Part shown: positions 11,325-22,856 of the stretch, piece after piece | How positions within the stretch are numbered: position 1 is the stretch's first letter | How the letters are laid out: every line of letters begins with the position of its first letter | Origin: Saccharum officinarum | Lineage: Eukaryota > Streptophyta > Magnoliopsida > Poales > Poaceae | DNA length: 64,000 bases | Assembly: GCA_020631735.1 (NCBI GenBank) | Contig: CM036158.1 | Span: 78,917,447-78,981,446, forward strand | Reading direction: 5' to 3' | Notes under the pieces: generated by a model | What the model saw: the letters and a program-made list of their open reading frames with translations, nothing else | Database searches by the model: none | Told to the model about the DNA's origin: nothing | Translations under genes and position numbers: made by a program

Positions 11325-13962
11325 AGATTCTACATTAAACTTGTCGTATGTGTATTTAAAACAAAGGTTTTGTTTTATAAAGTCAGTTTTATCAACTTAT
11401 AGCTATATATATAGGTTTGTGAAAATCTGAATTATAAATCTAAGTATGCCAGTGGTCAATTTCCTTATGCCCATATAAGGATTATTAGGTGGCTTATATA
11501 AGTGCTAACTTAGGGGTTTTTCATTTATGCATCTACGCCCAGGCCAAGGTATGTATGTGTGATGACTCTCCCACACTATGCTACCCGGTGTGTTAGATTG
11601 GTGGTAGCCTTCATATATGAAATAGCCATATATGTTGCTAGTTTACTTTTATGCAACGTCGCACCTACGCTCAGGTAAGTGTGAGTTGTGAGAGCATGAC
11701 CGTACAACCTGCGGTCTAGGGGAGAGCTAGTTTTGGTTACTGGATTATTTACATGTTATACACATGTATATATGAAGGTACTTAATTGTGGGTGATTAAT
11801 GATTCGGGTAGTTTTGGTGCTACATGTATATATACAGGGGTATATGTATATGGGAGTACTTAAAAATTTTACTTACTACTTTCATTGTGTGCCATATATT
11901 GGGGAATTGTTGGGCTGAAATGAAATTTTTCTGCAGGTACGCTAACCACGAATGCGTAAGTCGAATGTAGCTGACGACTAGCTATATATCGAGAGAGTGC
12001 GTGTTATGCCACCGACATAGAACGTGATCGCCACCTTATATTGGCAATCTTGTGAGGATGAATAGGACGAAGCATGCATCATCATGTTGTTGCTTAATAC
12101 ATAACTATGCTCCTCTCACCCTTGTTCTATAGTAAGTAACTTGTGAGTGATGTGGTACACTATCTTTCTTGTGTGGAGTAAAACAAGAATGTCTTACTCC
12201 ATGTTGTTTGAGAAAAGTGTGTGCTTAGCCTTGCTAAAAATAGTTGTGGTTACATGCTTGAACCTGTAAATGTTCTCTAGTTTATCCAAGCGGTGGATAT
12301 GTTGTTCATATAAGCAATTGCAAGTGCTTTAGACCTCATTTCAGTAATTGTGATTCTCATAAATGAATTAAATTGGTGTTGGTCTAAGGTAATAATGTTT
12401 AGAGCTGCTAGAATAATATGTTTGTGTGCTCTCTTGTTAAGTAGAACAAAGGCAAGCTTTGTTTTGCTTATTAAACATTGGCTGCTAGAATAGTTTCTGT
12501 TGTAGTGATTCTTTCGTGCTCATAATGGTGTTTTATGTAGTTATGGAGAATACCAAAGATGTAGCTAACTTACTTATCTAGCTTGTCTAAAAATTTCGTG
12601 ACCCTAGGTCTTATGTTTTGGGAGTTATAGATTTTAGAAGTTTGTTGTCAGAATCTGCTCATGTTCAGAATAAATCTGAATGTTTGCTTTATTTGACCTA
12701 TGTGCGTATGGAATCATGTCTTGGAGATAATAGAAGAAGTGTAGTACTTTTTCTAAGCTTTCCAAAGTGTCCTATATCACAAATTTTGGTGGTCTAAATC
12801 TCTACTTATGAGCTTGTAATGTGGGATGACAGAGTCTGTCCAAATCTGGGCAGAGATGTTTTTCTTGTCTTGTTTGGCCTTGTTAGATATAGAATCATCT
12901 TAATATGATAATAAGAAAGTTATAGACAACTTAATAAGCTTTATATAAAGTGAAGGCTTAGCATTGTTGTGTCCCTAGAACTCCAGTTACGTATTTTTTA
13001 AGTTCATGTTAGTTTTCTGTCCATATTGGTACAGATATGAAACATTAGCATTTTTGGTCATGTTAATCTATGAATTTGCTTTTGGTATGAATAACTAGTG
13101 TATTCATCTTCCTGATCTTTCTAGAAAGTCTAGGATCACCTTTGTGGGATGTCTACAACCTAAGTTATGGTTGAAACAAGTAACTACTGTGTTGCTGTCC
13201 AGATTCTATGCACATGCTAAGTTGGCTCCCTTAGCTAGCATTTGTTTAGAGCTAAACTTGTAGTTAGTTCATGCTTGAGATAAATGCTTATTTTTGGGTG
13301 AGCCTTGTGCCTTGTATTGGTTGCTTAAGCCCATTCGTTTGAATTTTCTCCAATGTCTGCTTGACTATGATGTTGTATGTATGCTTGTTATCTAGGTAGT
13401 GCCCTAGTTGTCACCTCGTTTGTCCTCGGTGAGCATACGAGGGCCACATAACTTTATCCTAGAACAATGTTCACGTATGTAATTGTATGGTTGTTGTCTT
13501 TCATTAGGTTCTCTATCTTAGGAGCCTGAGCCTGTAGACTTGGTGGTTAGCCCTTGAATGTTTGTATACATGCCTTTGCTTGACCGAAAGCTCAAAGTTT
13601 AGTTCTCCTATATGTTTGCTAAGCCATGGATGTTTTGCAACCCTCTTTGTGAAGACCCTTGTCGACTGACCCACCAAGTTAACTTCCATCAACACTAGCC
13701 TTTGACCATGGTTCGTACGTTGCCAGTTGTGAAGACCGTACCCAACTCCATGTTGGACCTTCCGGTTACCTCTCTCAAAGGTTAGCTAGTGTGACACAAC
13801 GTCTCTCTATTATGGTCTCTAAATCGTCTGCTTGCAAATTCATGCATCTACCTTATCAACCTAATCTGTGCCATTTGAAATTCCTCATCGGGTGTATGTT
13901 CAGTAATGGTGTTATGAGTAGCAATTAATGGTGCCGCGACGAAACCGAGAGCCTCCTGTGGG

Positions 13963-14522
13963 CAGTGTTCGCCTAAACGATTTAAACGGCTGTTTAAACG
14001 GCCAGTAAACGGTAAACGGTGGTAAACTGTTTTGTTTAGGGGGTTAAACGGAAATTAAACGGTTGACCATTTAAACGGTAAAAAAACGAGAAAAACGGCC
14101 TAAACAGCCTAAACGAAACGGAGATAAACGACATTAAACGGGCTAAACAGCTGTTTAAACGGCCGTTTAGGCGAACACGAGGTAAATCTAGTTCAGTTTT
14201 GTATGGATAAATTTGTATACTTAAGTTTATTATATTTATAAATGTGTACACTTGATATGTTACATACATAAATATCTATATTTGGTTTTTTTTCACATGC
14301 ATAAATATATACATACCAAAATAATTGATTTTTACTCGGATAAATATGTATAAATGCTAGAATACTTGTTTTTTTACATGCACATATATAATTATATGTA
14401 TTTTTAATAAAAAGTACAAAACTGTTTAGACCGTTTAACTCCGTTTAAACACCGTGTAAACAGCCTAAACGCTAAACGAAGGGCGACCGTGTAAAGACCG
14501 TTTACTGTTTAGGAAAACATTG
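13963..14522. mobile_element. Non-autonomous hAT-type element rich in GTTTAAACGG motifs
   Basis: It is flanked by a perfect 8-bp duplication CCTGTGGG (13955-13962 and 14523-14530). The ends are CAGTGTTCGCCTAAAC and the reverse complement of CAATGTTTTCCTAAAC, so imperfect terminal inverted repeats with CA/TG ends. Both ends are packed with GTTTAAACGG and AAACGGCC repeats in both orientations. The centre is AT-rich with no coding sequence. The 8-bp duplication supports the hAT superfamily. Confidence 0.85.
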
Positions 14523-16520
14523 CCTGTGGGTGCACACATAAGGTTGTGCTGCTCAGCACGCGCTGGTATCATGGTTTCTAATCGTAATCCATTACAGAAC
14601 AACACTGATGTGATTTTCACGTGACCTTCTTCCTTGATTGTTTTCCCATATCTTATCGAAAGACCCTTATATTGAACCAAAAGTAGTAAAACTTCCTCCT
14701 GAAGTTGCTAAGAGGATAACCTTTGAAGAACAGGTCACCGACATAAATATTAACAGACTGCAATAGGTGGTAGACATGTGACTCTACTTAGTTGTCCCAA
14801 TACTGACGACCATCATCGAGTGAGCAACGTATCTCATTCCTGTTGGATAAAAAGGACACACAACACTTAAGTGGACAAGTCATCCGTTGGATAAGACTCG
14901 ATCGTTACAATATGCAAGTTTTAACCGTTGTATGCATAATGGCCATACCGTCGAAATCAACCATCTCTGGTGTGACTTCTTATCTGCTGACTTCGATGGC
15001 AACCATCTGCTTTGTATTGACCACAATTATTGTGATCAAGAATGAAGATTTAGAACTTTTTAGTGTTGAGAGACAACTAATTAGTTACTAATAGGAAGGT
15101 TAATCTCCAGTTAGGTAATGACTCATTGGTAGCTACTAAGGCTATGTTTTACAGAGCAATATCCAACAAGAAGTTAATCATGTAGCCACAACTTGAGTGA
15201 TACTCTATCTTTCAGAGCCATTATGATCAAGTCAATTCCATCTTGGACAATCACACCGATAGTGCAAGGTGTTCCATTAGCTAAGGTGAAAAAGTAGAAA
15301 AAGTATGTGTTTTGCCTTGCAAAAGTAACCCGCAAGTTTAAAGTGTGTGCATCCTTGAATTGGTATGTGAATTAATAGTCGAGATCTGCTGTTGGATGGC
15401 CCTTTTGAGGTCTCCCAGATACATGTTTACACTCTTTCATTTGCTTTTGCTTTCTCATATCCCCAATGTACGAGCAGCCTTGGTTTCTGCAAATCAATTT
15501 GAAAAGTGTCAAACAACAGATTTCATCTTAGAGCTGCTGTTTGATCCTAAAAAGGAAGCCTCAAGGTGAAAGGTTGTCCTGACAAAGTTGCTACACTGCA
15601 AGTCAACTCAACTTATAGTGCAACTAAGTCACAAAGGAAAATTTTACTCAACCGCTTGGTGGTAGACTACTTCCCGCGGTTTAGTAAATATTACAACTTT
15701 TGTTGTCCTTAAGGCCTCGTTACATCTTTCTTTGGGAATTATTTTCCAATGATGACATACTTTGGTACCTTATACATGTTTTTACCAAGAGGTTGCATCT
15801 AATTCAACCTAGATAATTGTTATCTTTGGATAAAATAATCTTATTAGGTAACATTTGACAGAAATATGAAGCCGACAGAGTCAGCTATCACATTCACTAA
15901 TCCCTCAATAAACTCAGATAATACAGTGTTGTCATCAGAGAAAGAGAACTGCACAAATGGAACCTCAAGTAGTTTTCCATTAGTTGGTGTCTAAAGGATT
16001 GAACATTTACGACCAACATAGACCCTGTCTATTGTTTAGTCAGTATCTATAGCCTCAGAGTATATTTGTCATCTATGATCTCACCCTTTTGGAAGGTTGT
16101 GTTCAAACCATTTTGGTAGAGGACTGCTTTTCAAACTTTGTGAACATAGAGTCATTTTGATGAGTATACTTCTGAAGATTTTGGTCTAATGTAAAGTTCA
16201 TATGGACTATGTTGTGTTCACTAAAGAATAAGATACTTGTTAGTGGTTCGCTCATGGACCAAACGATCTCCATACATTGAGAATGCAGTACTGTGCTATC
16301 TGGGATTCCTCCCAAAGTAACAATGCTTCATGGAAGTCAATGAAGGAAATTCTTCAGACAAATTTTACCATGAAAAGTCAGTGCCAGAAAGTGCCTTTGG
16401 CCAAATTGTTCACTGATGTTGAAGCTTTGTAGCTGAATGCTATAGCAAATGTTGGGAACTTGATAACGTGTCTCTCTTCCTTAAAAGGTCTTCAATTCCG
16501 AATCTTGGGACGCGATTCTT

Positions 16521-16535
16521 TTAAGGGGGGAGGGC
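16521..16535 (+). promoter_or_regulatory. Polypurine tract of the LARD-like element
   Basis: TTAAGGGGGGAGGGC lies directly before the TGTAACA start of the 3' LTR. The preceding bases AATCTTGGGACGCGATTC match the equivalent position of the host gypsy element. Confidence 0.88.
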
Positions 16536-19500
16536 TGTAACACCCCAGGTGTTGATCACCAATTAAGTAGTGGGTTTAAGCTCAAACATGATAAATTAGT
16601 GGAGATGACGATGCCAAAGTCAAACCTTTGGAGATAAGCCTTAACCTAAACTTGGATATTGCACCCTTGCTTACATATAGGCTCAATTAAAAGATATATG
16701 CTTGGGTTTTGTTATCAAAGTATCTTCACTTGTCCCACCTCAATAACTATCTATACTAAGCCCTGGAAAAGTTTCATGGAGTTTGGAATCAAAAAGTCAC
16801 ATGAAATGATAAGTTCCATTCCTATTGGAACTTGCATCATTAAGTGAATGGAATTGTAGATCATCAGCCAAACCATGCAAACTTGCCCAAATGACTCTAG
16901 ACGAACTCTACAACAAAAGTCATGAAGGGTTCATGTTGAGCAAATGTCGAGAAAATGCCTCGATTGGCCTAAAACCCTAGTTTAGGCTTTATCGAGTTGA
17001 TACTTTGACCAAAGTAAAAGTTTGACTTCTGTACTAGTTATGAGGTTTAACCTTAAATAAAAGTTGTAGTTAATATTGTGTAGAACAAACTTTGTTTAAT
17101 GGTCAAGAGCTAGTTTGGCCTCTAACCGAGTCAAATAGAGATCACAATGTGGAATCAGCTGCTGTTTTCAGCACTTAGAAAAATATTCTAAGTCCTTGTT
17201 GTGACAGCAGCAAGTTGGTTACTTTGCGACATTTTATCTCCCAATTTCATATGGTAGCTCAATTAGGTTCCTTAATATGAGTTGTAGTACTTTTCATGAT
17301 GGAAACAATGGATCAAGTGTCACTCAAAATGGAGCTTAGTTGGACCTTCTATAAGAGTTTCCAAAACAGCAAAAAGTTGTTTTATCACTTTTTGACCTTG
17401 ACATGTTGACATGCCGCGTTCTCCAAATTTTGCTAAGCAACTTGAGTTAGTCCAAAAATAAAAGTTCAAGATTATGTTATGGAGAAGAGAATGCAAAAAG
17501 TTGCACTAAGTTTGATCGAGTTTCGACCTCCGAAAGCGAGTTTCCGTGATCGTTGTTAACATATTGACACTATCATCTTGGAGCTTAATTATCCACTATT
17601 ACAAAGCTCAAATGGTCGGGCACCTTAAATAAGAAACGTAGAGCAGGCCGAGGTGAACAAACTTTATTTATGGCCCAATGTCTAATTCGGCCTGGAAGCG
17701 GCCCAAAATGGTGTTCCACCTTGCCCACGTCGCTGCCCGCCACGTGCTCGGTGAAATGCCTCAACGGGCGGCACCTGTCCGTGGACGTGGCTACCATGCG
17801 CGAGCAGCACCCCACCTCCATGCCACGTGCCCTTGCGCCTGATGCGGATGAGGAGAGCCCCGGCTGAGCTCTCCACTTGCTTCCTCACTCGCATGCACTC
17901 CTCTTTCGCCTCTTCCTCGCTCTACAGCACCTGCGTGCGCATGCTGGAGCACGGCCGCCATGGCCGGCTGGCCAAGCTTGCCGCCGCCGCGTTCTCGTCG
18001 CCCCGAGCTCCCTCGAGTCCTACCGTATGCGCCAACACCTTCCACGTCGTGCGCCGCCCCTTCGGCTCCCCTTTTTCGGCCACCGCAGCCGCCGTAGCGC
18101 CATCGTCGCCGGAGCATGCCGTCAACTGGTCGCCATTGCCGAGCCGAACGGAGCTCCGTGGCCGGCCACCCCAAGTGCCCCACCGCAAAAATTGAATATT
18201 GCCGCACCTACACCGCCACACGCCGACCCCGATGCGCCGCTTTCCTCGGTCGAGAGCCGCCTGCGGCATGCTCTCGCCGGGGCACCGACCACCGGAGCCG
18301 CCCGCCTCCGTGGCCAGGAGGCCATGGGCCACCTCACCCCGAGCCGCGACCGTCTTCGGGTGAGCCTCGCTGTGCTGGTGCTCATGCCGCCCTCAGCCGC
18401 CGCCGCCGGTGACCCCACCTCGCCGGAGTCGCGCGTCCAACCTCCTCTGCCGACGGCGGGAGGTAGAAGAAAGCCTCCGGCTCCCTCTCTCTCTCAGTGT
18501 CTCTCTGTGTGATGACAGGCGGGCCCAACCGGGCAGCGGGTCCCGCGGGACAGTTTAAGTAGTGGCTGTTTTGGGGTGTGTTTTCGGGTGCGCCTAGCAA
18601 ATTCGGTTAGGTATGGATAAATCCTGTTTTTGAATTTCAGATTTTGTGTAAACCTTCTAAATTTCATATCTCACGCTAGGAAAATCCAAAATTAGCAAAT
18701 GGGGACTTTTTGGAAACCTTGAGAAGAGATCTATGCAGTAGAGTCATAAAATTCTATATGTTTATAGATGTTTTCTAATGTGTTTATTTAAGTTGAAAAA
18801 GAGCTCTAGAAATGACTTTAAACCTAACCAGAGCAAGATCTGGAGTTTTAGAACTCCAAAAATAGTGATTCTTGTTTTGTTAATTTGGTGATGACTTGTA
18901 CTTGCTAGGAAAAATATTAAACACACTATTTGTTCACTGTTTTCTTAGGGTTTTGAAATGACCTTGATAAATAAGGAAATCTACATTATTTTGCTTGTCA
19001 TTTTTTTTATATCTTGAGTTGTGATGCTCCAAATGATGTGAAATTTTTATGGTAGGTTTGTCATGATATGGATGTACTGTGGTATAAATTTTAGGGTCAT
19101 TGCTTACTGTATGCTCAAGTTATTGAGTTAACTTGTTTATGGCTTGATAAATAGCTTATAAATAATATATAAATGATAAGATAGAAAATGTTGTCCCATT
19201 ACCTTAGTATGATGTTTCTCTATCATATTGATTCATAATATGGCCTCATGTTCACAGAAAATATGGAGTTTTAGGTTTAACTTGCTCTCCCATGATTTAT
19301 TGCTATAGCCTTTTGTCTTTTTCATAGAGGTTGTTATACATGTCCAAATGGTTTCAAATTTGGACAGTAGACTTTTGGGAGCATGTGTAGGCCTCTGTAA
19401 TTTTGGTAGAATTTATTGAGCATCTTTATGATGTGGTCATAATTCCACCTAATTATCTAAATAAATTAAGAAAATGTATTAAAAGAATTTATTTAGTAAT

Positions 19501-21955
19501 TGACACTATGTTTTCTGGTGTTTCTTAGTCATGTATAAAATGTTGGTAAAGTAGGTTTTGTCCAATTATATGTTTGCAACATAAGTTAATAATTATTTCT
19601 TGCAAATGAAGTTTCCGGACAGATCTGGAAACTTAGCAAAGCTCTTCATGGTAATGTGCTTTGTTGTGAAACTTGTTTATACAAAAGTTGTAGATAATTC
19701 CTGTATCTAGCTGCTGTTAAAATTTGGTATCATTTGGTCAAGTAGTTTTTGAGTTATAGATGTTTAAAGTCCGGTTCCAGTTTTGGTTGCTCTCTGTTTG
19801 GAGCAGACCAGAGTCTGTAGTTACATCTTTTCGACCAATTAAACTTGGGAATAAGGCTTAGTGGATATTAAATGAATTGTAGACAATTTCATAAGCTTTC
19901 CAGAATGTCTTCTTGCAAGTCATTGGGAGTTGTAGATCTCCAGTTATGATTAAATTACTCAGTTGTTGGTCAGATGTCCAGAAGGTAGCAATTTCTAGTT
20001 CTAGTACTTTGATTAACTTTGTCATGCTTGGGTATTGAAATGTGACTCATATCTTTGATGATACTTGAGTGGTACCCTGTAATCTTGTGAGACTTGTTTC
20101 TTGATTGATGTGCTTGCCCTTTTATATGTTATGTCTTAATGAGGATTAAGTTAATTAGCTCTAGGGTTTATGTGAACTTTGGTATGCTTGCATGATTATT
20201 TTGTTTATTGCATTTCTATGCATTCATACATATGCATTATTGCACCTCGTTTAGGTACGCTAGCTGAAAAATGTGAAGGACATGATGTGGCATTGGAGCC
20301 AAACCTGAAGACGGTGTTTGGTGGATCCATCCCGAAGATAGAAGGACCGGACAAGTGGTAGATTGGAGGTTGCTCGCCAAGTGACTTCATCTGACATACT
20401 ATAACTTGAGTCGGATCCCAGGCAAGCCCCAGAGCATTATAAGCCTCCTATCTTCAAAGCAATTAATTCTATATATGTTATAAGTATTGTTGCATTAAGT
20501 GATAGGAGTTGGTTGGAAACTCTTGCTGCATTATATCATTCCTTGTCCAGATATATGAATCCTTGAATCCTACATAGACTAGGATCGAGTAGATGCTTAG
20601 CCCTGCTTTAAGCGGTAGAAGTCAGGTGATTTCCTGTCACCTGCGAGATATAGGGATATTCATATATGGCACGGTTGGCTATATGTGCTATCGTGGAATG
20701 GAACCATGTGTTAATAAAATGAAATGAGACCGGGCGGGATGACGATAGTGAAGCAACAAGGCATGGAGGTCTTGGGTGTGGATCTATCCCCGTCTAAGTC
20801 ATTTAAGGACCGATTCACTGTACGTCCTTGAGTCATGTTAAACGCAGTCTAACACTTAGTTGGCCGGATAAGTCGTTCCGACCGCGAATCCGAGTAATAC
20901 AGTTCAGGCCGGGAATCGAATGGTAGGTTGCTTCTTGGAGGAGAGAAAGGATGTGCTTGGGGACATTGGCGTGAGACCAAGGGGGGGTTAGAGTCCCTAT
21001 CACCTGGCAGAGTGTCGCCCTTGGGGTCGCGACATCATTCGGACCCGCAGCTCCTGAACTGTACCAAAGGTGACCTGAGCAGCCCTCGCTAGGCGTGACT
21101 CGGTGAGTGTTAGAAATACCCCTCCAGCTGGATAGGAATTCGATTCGAATCGCCGTCGCTCCCGGTTAGTGAGCACTTGACTTGAGCAGCGGCAACGTAG
21201 ATTCCATTAAATTGAACGGATGGTTAATTAGATCACGATGAAAAGGTTGCCTCAATTTATACCTGCTATGGTTAATATTGTTTGCTCCTAATAAAGTGAG
21301 TGCTCTAGTACAGGTTCTAATATAGATGATAGGTTAATGATAATTAACTTGATGCTTAAGCATTAATGATTAATCATCTATATTAAGCTTTTATGCAAAA
21401 TGTTGTCAAGCTAGCCCCACTTCATATCAGCCTTGTATGATCCTTGGTGTCACCTTATTTCTGGTTTCTGACGGGTAAGTCTAGCTGAGTACTTTGTCGT
21501 ACTCAGGGTTTTATCCCCACTTGTTGCAGGTTGTGATGTATCATGGCGACTGCAAGAGTTGGTTGACTCCTGCCGTAGTGGCGGAGTGTGATCGCGGGCA
21601 TGATCCTTCTTATTTACCTTATCTCTAATGCTTTTGTTGGAAGTCGACCGTGGTACTGGTATGTATTTGAAATAAGAATAATGTTAGTTTCAAATTACTT
21701 TGCTTCCGCTACTTTTCAATGTAAGTTCTAATAACTATGTTGAACTCCGTTGTATATTGAATTACTTGTGAAATGGTTGTAACATATGACTTGTTATGTT
21801 GAATCACTACGATCTTGGCTTGTATGTTGGTTGGTTTGAAATCCCTCGTGATTTCATTGGACTACTGGAGTTATATGGGCTCAAGTGTGAGAATTTGATC
21901 ACTTCGGTGATTGCTTTTATACTTGTGCTCTTATAATTTGGACGGTTCTGTTACA
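16536..21955 (+). repeat. 3' LTR (5.4 kb) of the LARD-like element
   Basis: This is a direct repeat of 5905-11309 with the same TGTAACA/TGTTACA ends and the same GC-rich island (about 17660-18550). It carries a small insertion of CATTCATACATATG type near 20220 that the 5' copy lacks. Confidence 0.93.
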
Positions 21956-22068
21956 GTAGGCATCCCAAACTCTCCAAGAAAAGTGTGGCGTTGACGAGTG
22001 CGTGGAGCAAGCTGATGACGGGGAGCTCTGCCGGTGGACTTGCGGGCTGTCTGCTTGGTACGTGCCAT
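21956..22068 (-). pseudogene. ORF0 N-terminus: histone H3 tail-like segment
   Basis: From ATG at 22068 the minus strand reads MARTKQTARKSTG, identical to residues 1-13 of histone H3 counting the Met. It continues RAPRHQLAP where H3 has GKAPRKQLAT, so one residue is lost and the second Lys is changed. H3 positions R2, T3, K4, R8, K9, S10 and T11 are kept. After about 30 residues the similarity ends (HTFLGEFGMP) and the frame is cut by the LARD-like insertion. It resumes at 5899. Nothing of the histone fold is present, so this is not a histone gene. An in-frame ATG at 22140 would add 24 unrelated residues in front, but a splice-acceptor-like TTTTGCTACAG ends exactly before the ATG at 22068. Confidence 0.85.
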
Positions 22069-22856
22069 CTGTAGCAAAATTTTATTACCGCGGTGAGAAC
22101 AGAGGTTTAAGTTGACATTTTTTTTATCGAAATGAGACAATCAACTTATAAGGGGAGGAACAATGCCATAAATGAAATGCACAACATGATACATGCACGT
22201 TCCGTACGTCCTCACAAACTTAGAAAACTAATAACTACTAACGGAATAAACGGTGGCATACAACGATCTCTTGTAACGTAACTAATATGTACTACTCGAA
22301 AGCGTTGTTATGTACCTGCAGAAAGTCACTTCAGCCCAAACCTCACAGTATGAAAATATGTAAGAAATCAGTAAAGTAAGTTACTCGCTCTACACGCATC
22401 CCCAGATACGAGTATAACGGTAACAACTACCCGAATCATCGTCCTATTGACGGCATCGTCACCGCATGACGGAAGTCCCCACCATTTGAATACCCTCATA
22501 CGAACATGCTCATGGCACGTAAGTATTTCGGTATCACATAAGCACTCCCCTAGATCGGCAGTGTATCTGACCATGCTCTCACAACTCTCACTTACCAGGG
22601 CGTAGAGGAAATTGATCCATACATTACCACTCAATTGAATGGCACTCATATAATAGCACGCCGTATGAGCGACGAAATTTCAAATATGATGCAAACCCCC
22701 AAGTTAGTTCTTAATTAAGCCACCTAGAGTCCTTATTGGGCATAAAGGATATGACCACTGGCACACTCTTAAATTTAAAAGCTTAGTTGAAAACACAGTT
22801 TTGTTTTTAAATACCCATGTGAACAGTAACATGCTAAACCATGCTCCGATGTCAGC
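22069..22856 (-). other. Leader region of the gypsy element with primer binding site and possible intron
   Basis: The primer site TGACATCGGAGCA (22842-22854) follows the LTR end by two bases. It is a diverged initiator-Met tRNA site. A donor-like CTGCAG/GTACAT at 22315/22316 and an acceptor-like CTACAG at 22069 would define a 247-nt leader intron that ends right before the ORF0 start codon. No conserved coding sequence was seen. The splice model is an inference. Confidence 0.6.

Larger units (their letters stand above)
11310..16535 (+). other. Internal region of the LARD-like element, no intact coding sequence
   Basis: No ORF above about 80 codons resembles a known domain. The first ~200 bases after the primer site (11340-11530) match the leader of the host gypsy element on the minus strand at about 22680-22830, including GCCAGTGGTCA and TAAGGATTATTAGGTGGCTTA-like wording. 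The end reads NLGTRFF-stop just before the polypurine tract, matching NLGTRFL-stop at the end of the host pol. So the two termini are retained and the coding middle has been lost or replaced. A hAT-type insertion lies at 13963-14522. Confidence 0.8.
5905..21955 (+). mobile_element. 16-kb LARD-like non-autonomous LTR retrotransposon nested in ORF0
   Basis: Two very similar LTRs (5905-11309 and 16536-21955) begin TGTAACA and end TGTTACA. They enclose 5.2 kb with a primer site at the left and a polypurine tract at the right, so the element reads on the plus strand. Flanking 5-bp copies are ATAGG (5900-5904) and GTAGG (21956-21960), a target duplication with one mismatch. No Gag or Pol domain is recognisable. 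Long LTRs with a non-coding centre fit the LARD class (large retrotransposon derivatives, first described in barley). The internal ends match those of the host gypsy element, so a related autonomous element may mobilise it. Confidence 0.92.

Noticed and set aside
14843..15091. 82-codon frame in the LARD interior as a possible membrane protein
   Set aside because: It has one hydrophobic stretch but no similarity I recognise and lies in decayed element DNA.
21931..22140. A histone H3 gene
   Set aside because: Only the first ~20 residues match H3. The histone fold is absent and the frame continues into retrotransposon ORF0.
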